Positions 5,360 to 6,988 of a stretch of DNA of 6,988 nt are shown in pieces. The DNA comes from Oscillospiraceae bacterium UBA6370. Its GTDB lineage: Bacteria > Bacillota > Clostridia > Oscillospirales > Oscillospiraceae. The translations under genes and the position numbers were made by a program. The stretch spans positions 10,208-17,195 of the forward strand of contig DJRC01000001.1 of the NCBI GenBank assembly GCA_002437735.1. Reading direction: 5' to 3'. A model generated the notes under the pieces. That model was not told the DNA's origin. It saw nothing but the letters and a program-made list of their open reading frames with translations, and ran no database searches. Within the stretch, counting starts at the first letter, position 1, and each line of letters opens with the position of its first letter.

Positions 5360-6988
5360 TGGCAGACCTCCTTTGCCGTGCGCGCAAGGCTTTGCGCGTC
5401 CAGTCCGCATTGACGGTACAGCTCGCCGACGCTCCCCTGCTCGATGAATCTGCGCCCGAGGTTGCAGAGCGTGAGCCTCTGCGGCTCGTGTCCCTCCTCA
5501 GCGAGGATCGCCGCGATGCGCTGGCCGATGCAGCCCACGCCCGAGCATTCCTCCGCGACCAGCAGCCGCTTCGTTGTGCCGAAGATCTTGGAAAGCTCGC
5601 CGCCGCGGAACGGCGAAATGCGGTTGAGCTTGACCACCCGCGCCTCGATGCCGTCCTCGTGCAGCAGCTCCGCCGCGCCGAGCACATTGTTGATGAGCGT
5701 ACCGTAGGCGCAGAGCGTGATGTCCTCCCCCGCGCGCAGCTCGGCAAAATCCCCGGCGCTCGTATCGGCGGTGAAGGCGCCCTCGCCGCCGCGCGGATAG
5801 CGGATGGCGACCGGGCCGGTCATTTCAAAAAGTGCGCGGCGCAGCATGGCGCGCAGCTCCGCGAAGCTCGTGGGGCAGAGCACCGTCATATTCGGGATGC
5901 CGGATAAAAATACCGTATCCATCACGCCGTGATGCGTCGCGCCGTCTGCGCCGACCAGGCCCGCGCGGTCGACCGCAAAGACGACGTGCAGTCCGCTCAG
6001 CGCCACATCGTGCAGCAGCTGGTCGTAGGCGCGCTGGAGAAAGCTCGAATACACGGCGAACACCGGAAGTGCGCCTTGCTTGGCAAGTCCCGCCGCCATT
6101 GCGGCGGCGTGTCCCTCGGCGATGCCGACGTCGAAAAAGCGGTCGGGAAAACGTTTGGCAAAGGGCGTGAGGCCCGTGCCGTCCTCCATCGCCGCGGTGA
6201 TCGCGCACACGCGCGGGTCCTCCTCGGCCAGCTCCGTGAGCGCCGCGCCGAAGACGGAGGAAAAGCTTTCCTTCGCCGGCAGCACCGTGCCGGTCGCGGC
6301 GTCGAACGGTCCGACGCCGTGGAATTTCCACGGCTCACGCTCGGCGGGCGCGTAGCCGTGCCCCTTCTGCGTGCGGACATGGACGAGCACCGGGCGCTTC
6401 ATCTCCCGCGCCCATTCGAGCGTGGTGGTGAGCTGTGTGAGGTCGTGCCCGTCCACAGGACCGAGGTAGGCAAAGCCCATGTCCTCGAACATCGTGGCGT
6501 TGGGCAGCATGGCCTTTTTGAGTCCCGTTTTGAGCGAATGGTTGAAGCGGTAGAGCGCGCGTCCGGCGGCCGTGCCGCTCAGCGCATTGTGGTACGCCTT
6601 CTTGAAGGCGAAGTATTCCGGCTTCGTGCGCAGGCGCGAGAGATGCTCGCTCATCGCGCCGACGTTGCGGTCGATGGACATGCCGTTATCATTGAGAATA
6701 ACGATCAGCGGTTCGCCGGACGCGCCGGCGTTGTTGAGTCCCTCGTAAGCAAGACCGCCGGTGAGCGCACCGTCGCCAATGAGGGCGAGCACGCTGTAAT
6801 TCTCGTGCAGCATCGTGCGGGCGCGCGCCATGCCGAGCGCCACAGAGACGGAGTTGGAGGCGTGACCGGCGATGAAGGCGTCGTGCACGCTCTCACAGGG
6901 CTTTGGAAAGCCCGAGATGCCGCCGAGCTGCCGCAGCGTCGGAAAGCGGTCCGCGCGGCCGGTGAGTATTTTATGGACGTAGCACTGA
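5356..6988 (-). CDS. dxs: 1-deoxy-D-xylulose-5-phosphate synthase, missing N-terminus (cut by right window edge)
   Basis: Thiamine-diphosphate enzyme condensing pyruvate and glyceraldehyde 3-phosphate to DXP, the first step of the MEP isoprenoid pathway and a precursor for thiamine and pyridoxal. The 543 visible residues lack roughly 80 from the usual N-terminus. The reading frame enters the window as QCYVHKILTGRADRF, matching the family's HQxYxHKILTGR. Then come GHASNSVSVALGMA (41-54), the ThDP motif GDGALTGG (71-78) through NDNGMSI, LGPVDGHDL, and VRTQKGHGYAPAE. The second domain starts near SFSSVFGAAL and has the catalytic Glu in GIAEGHAAA (Glu291 of the fragment), then DRAGLVGADGATHHG, which includes the active-site His region. 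The transketolase C-terminal domain has IRYPRGGEG and LLVAEECSG. The conserved sequence continues upstream of the GTG at 6888, so that codon is internal. The stop TGA overlaps the tlyA ATG by 4 bp. In Clostridia ispA and xseAB often lie upstream; that part is outside the window. Confidence 0.97.
   Translation of the reverse strand, partial: QCYVHKILTGRADRFPTLRQLGGISGFPKPCESVHDAFIAGHASNSVSVALGMARARTMLHENYSVLALIGDGALTGGLAYEGLNNAGASGEPLIVILNDNGMSIDRNVGAMSEHLSRLRTKPEYFAFKKAYHNALSGTAAGRALYRFNHSLKTGLKKAMLPNATMFEDMGFAYLGPVDGHDLTQLTTTLEWAREMKRPVLVHVRTQKGHGYAPAEREPWKFHGVGPFDAATGTVLPAKESFSSVFGAALTELAEEDPRVCAITAAMEDGTGLTPFAKRFPDRFFDVGIAEGHAAAMAAGLAKQGALPVFAVYSSFLQRAYDQLLHDVALSGLHVVFAVDRAGLVGADGATHHGVMDTVFLSGIPNMTVLCPTSFAELRAMLRRALFEMTGPVAIRYPRGGEGAFTADTSAGDFAELRAGEDITLCAYGTLINNVLGAAELLHEDGIEARVVKLNRISPFRGGELSKIFGTTKRLLVAEECSGVGCIGQRIAAILAEEGHEPQRLTLCNLGRRFIEQGSVGELYRQCGLDAQSLARTAKEVCQ
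5366..5374 (-). promoter_or_regulatory. Strong Shine-Dalgarno site deciding the tlyA start
   Basis: AAAGGAGGT, a near-complete anti-16S match, is located within the last codons of dxs and six bases before the tlyA ATG at 5359. Together with the ATGA stop/start overlap it marks 5359 as the true start and indicates strong coupled or independent initiation on tlyA. Confidence 0.85.

Noticed and set aside
5360..5410. Extended tlyA start at 5410
   Set aside because: It would add 17 residues not typical of TlyA; the ATG at 5359 has an excellent AAAGGAGGT site and a classic ATGA overlap with the dxs stop.
6886..6888. GTG as the start codon of dxs
   Set aside because: Conserved Dxs sequence (HKILTGR and LGGISGFPKP) continues in frame upstream to the window edge, so the GTG encodes an internal Val.
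1..6988. A novel defence, mobile or CRISPR-like system
   Set aside because: No direct repeats with spacers, transposase, integrase, phage or toxin-antitoxin signatures were seen. Apart from the M28-like protein, all genes are standard housekeeping families in a conserved order.

Overview
The window is a GC-rich, densely packed piece of bacterial chromosome. Every gene I can support lies on the minus strand, so transcription runs from the right edge to the left. The order dxs-tlyA-nadK-argR-recN is the classic Firmicutes (Clostridia/Bacilli) arrangement. The high GC content, the clostridial style of the Dxs and TyrS sequences, and the membrane-inserted M28-type protein next to tyrS suggest a GC-rich gut clostridium, perhaps Oscillospiraceae (Ruminococcaceae). 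That assignment comes from gene order and sequence style, not from a database search.

Layout in transcription order: (1) 6988-5356, 3' part of dxs, first enzyme of the MEP isoprenoid pathway, with its N-terminus beyond the window edge; (2) 5359-4535, tlyA, S4-domain rRNA 2'-O-methyltransferase, overlapping dxs by 4 bp; (3) 4542-3661, nadK, NAD kinase, overlapping tlyA by 8 bp; (4) 3671-3219, argR, arginine repressor, overlapping nadK by 11 bp; (5) 3200-1521, recN, SMC-like DNA repair ATPase, 18 bp after argR; (6) an AT-rich 107-bp gap (1414-1520) with a possible promoter overlapping a near-perfect 18-bp palindrome; (7) 1413-487, an M28-peptidase-like protein with a two-helix membrane insert and most of its metal site missing; (8) 470-1, 5' part of tyrS, tyrosyl-tRNA synthetase, 16 bp after the M28-like gene and cut by the left edge.

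The first five genes look like one translationally coupled housekeeping operon that mixes isoprenoid synthesis, ribosome modification, cofactor phosphorylation, arginine control and recombinational repair. The last two genes form a second tight pair, possibly driven from the 107-bp gap or by readthrough from recN. I see no mobile element, CRISPR array, RNA gene or defence system. The most unusual item is the M28-like protein: its fold signatures are recognisable, but three of five expected zinc ligands and the catalytic glutamate are replaced, so it is probably a membrane-anchored pseudoenzyme.
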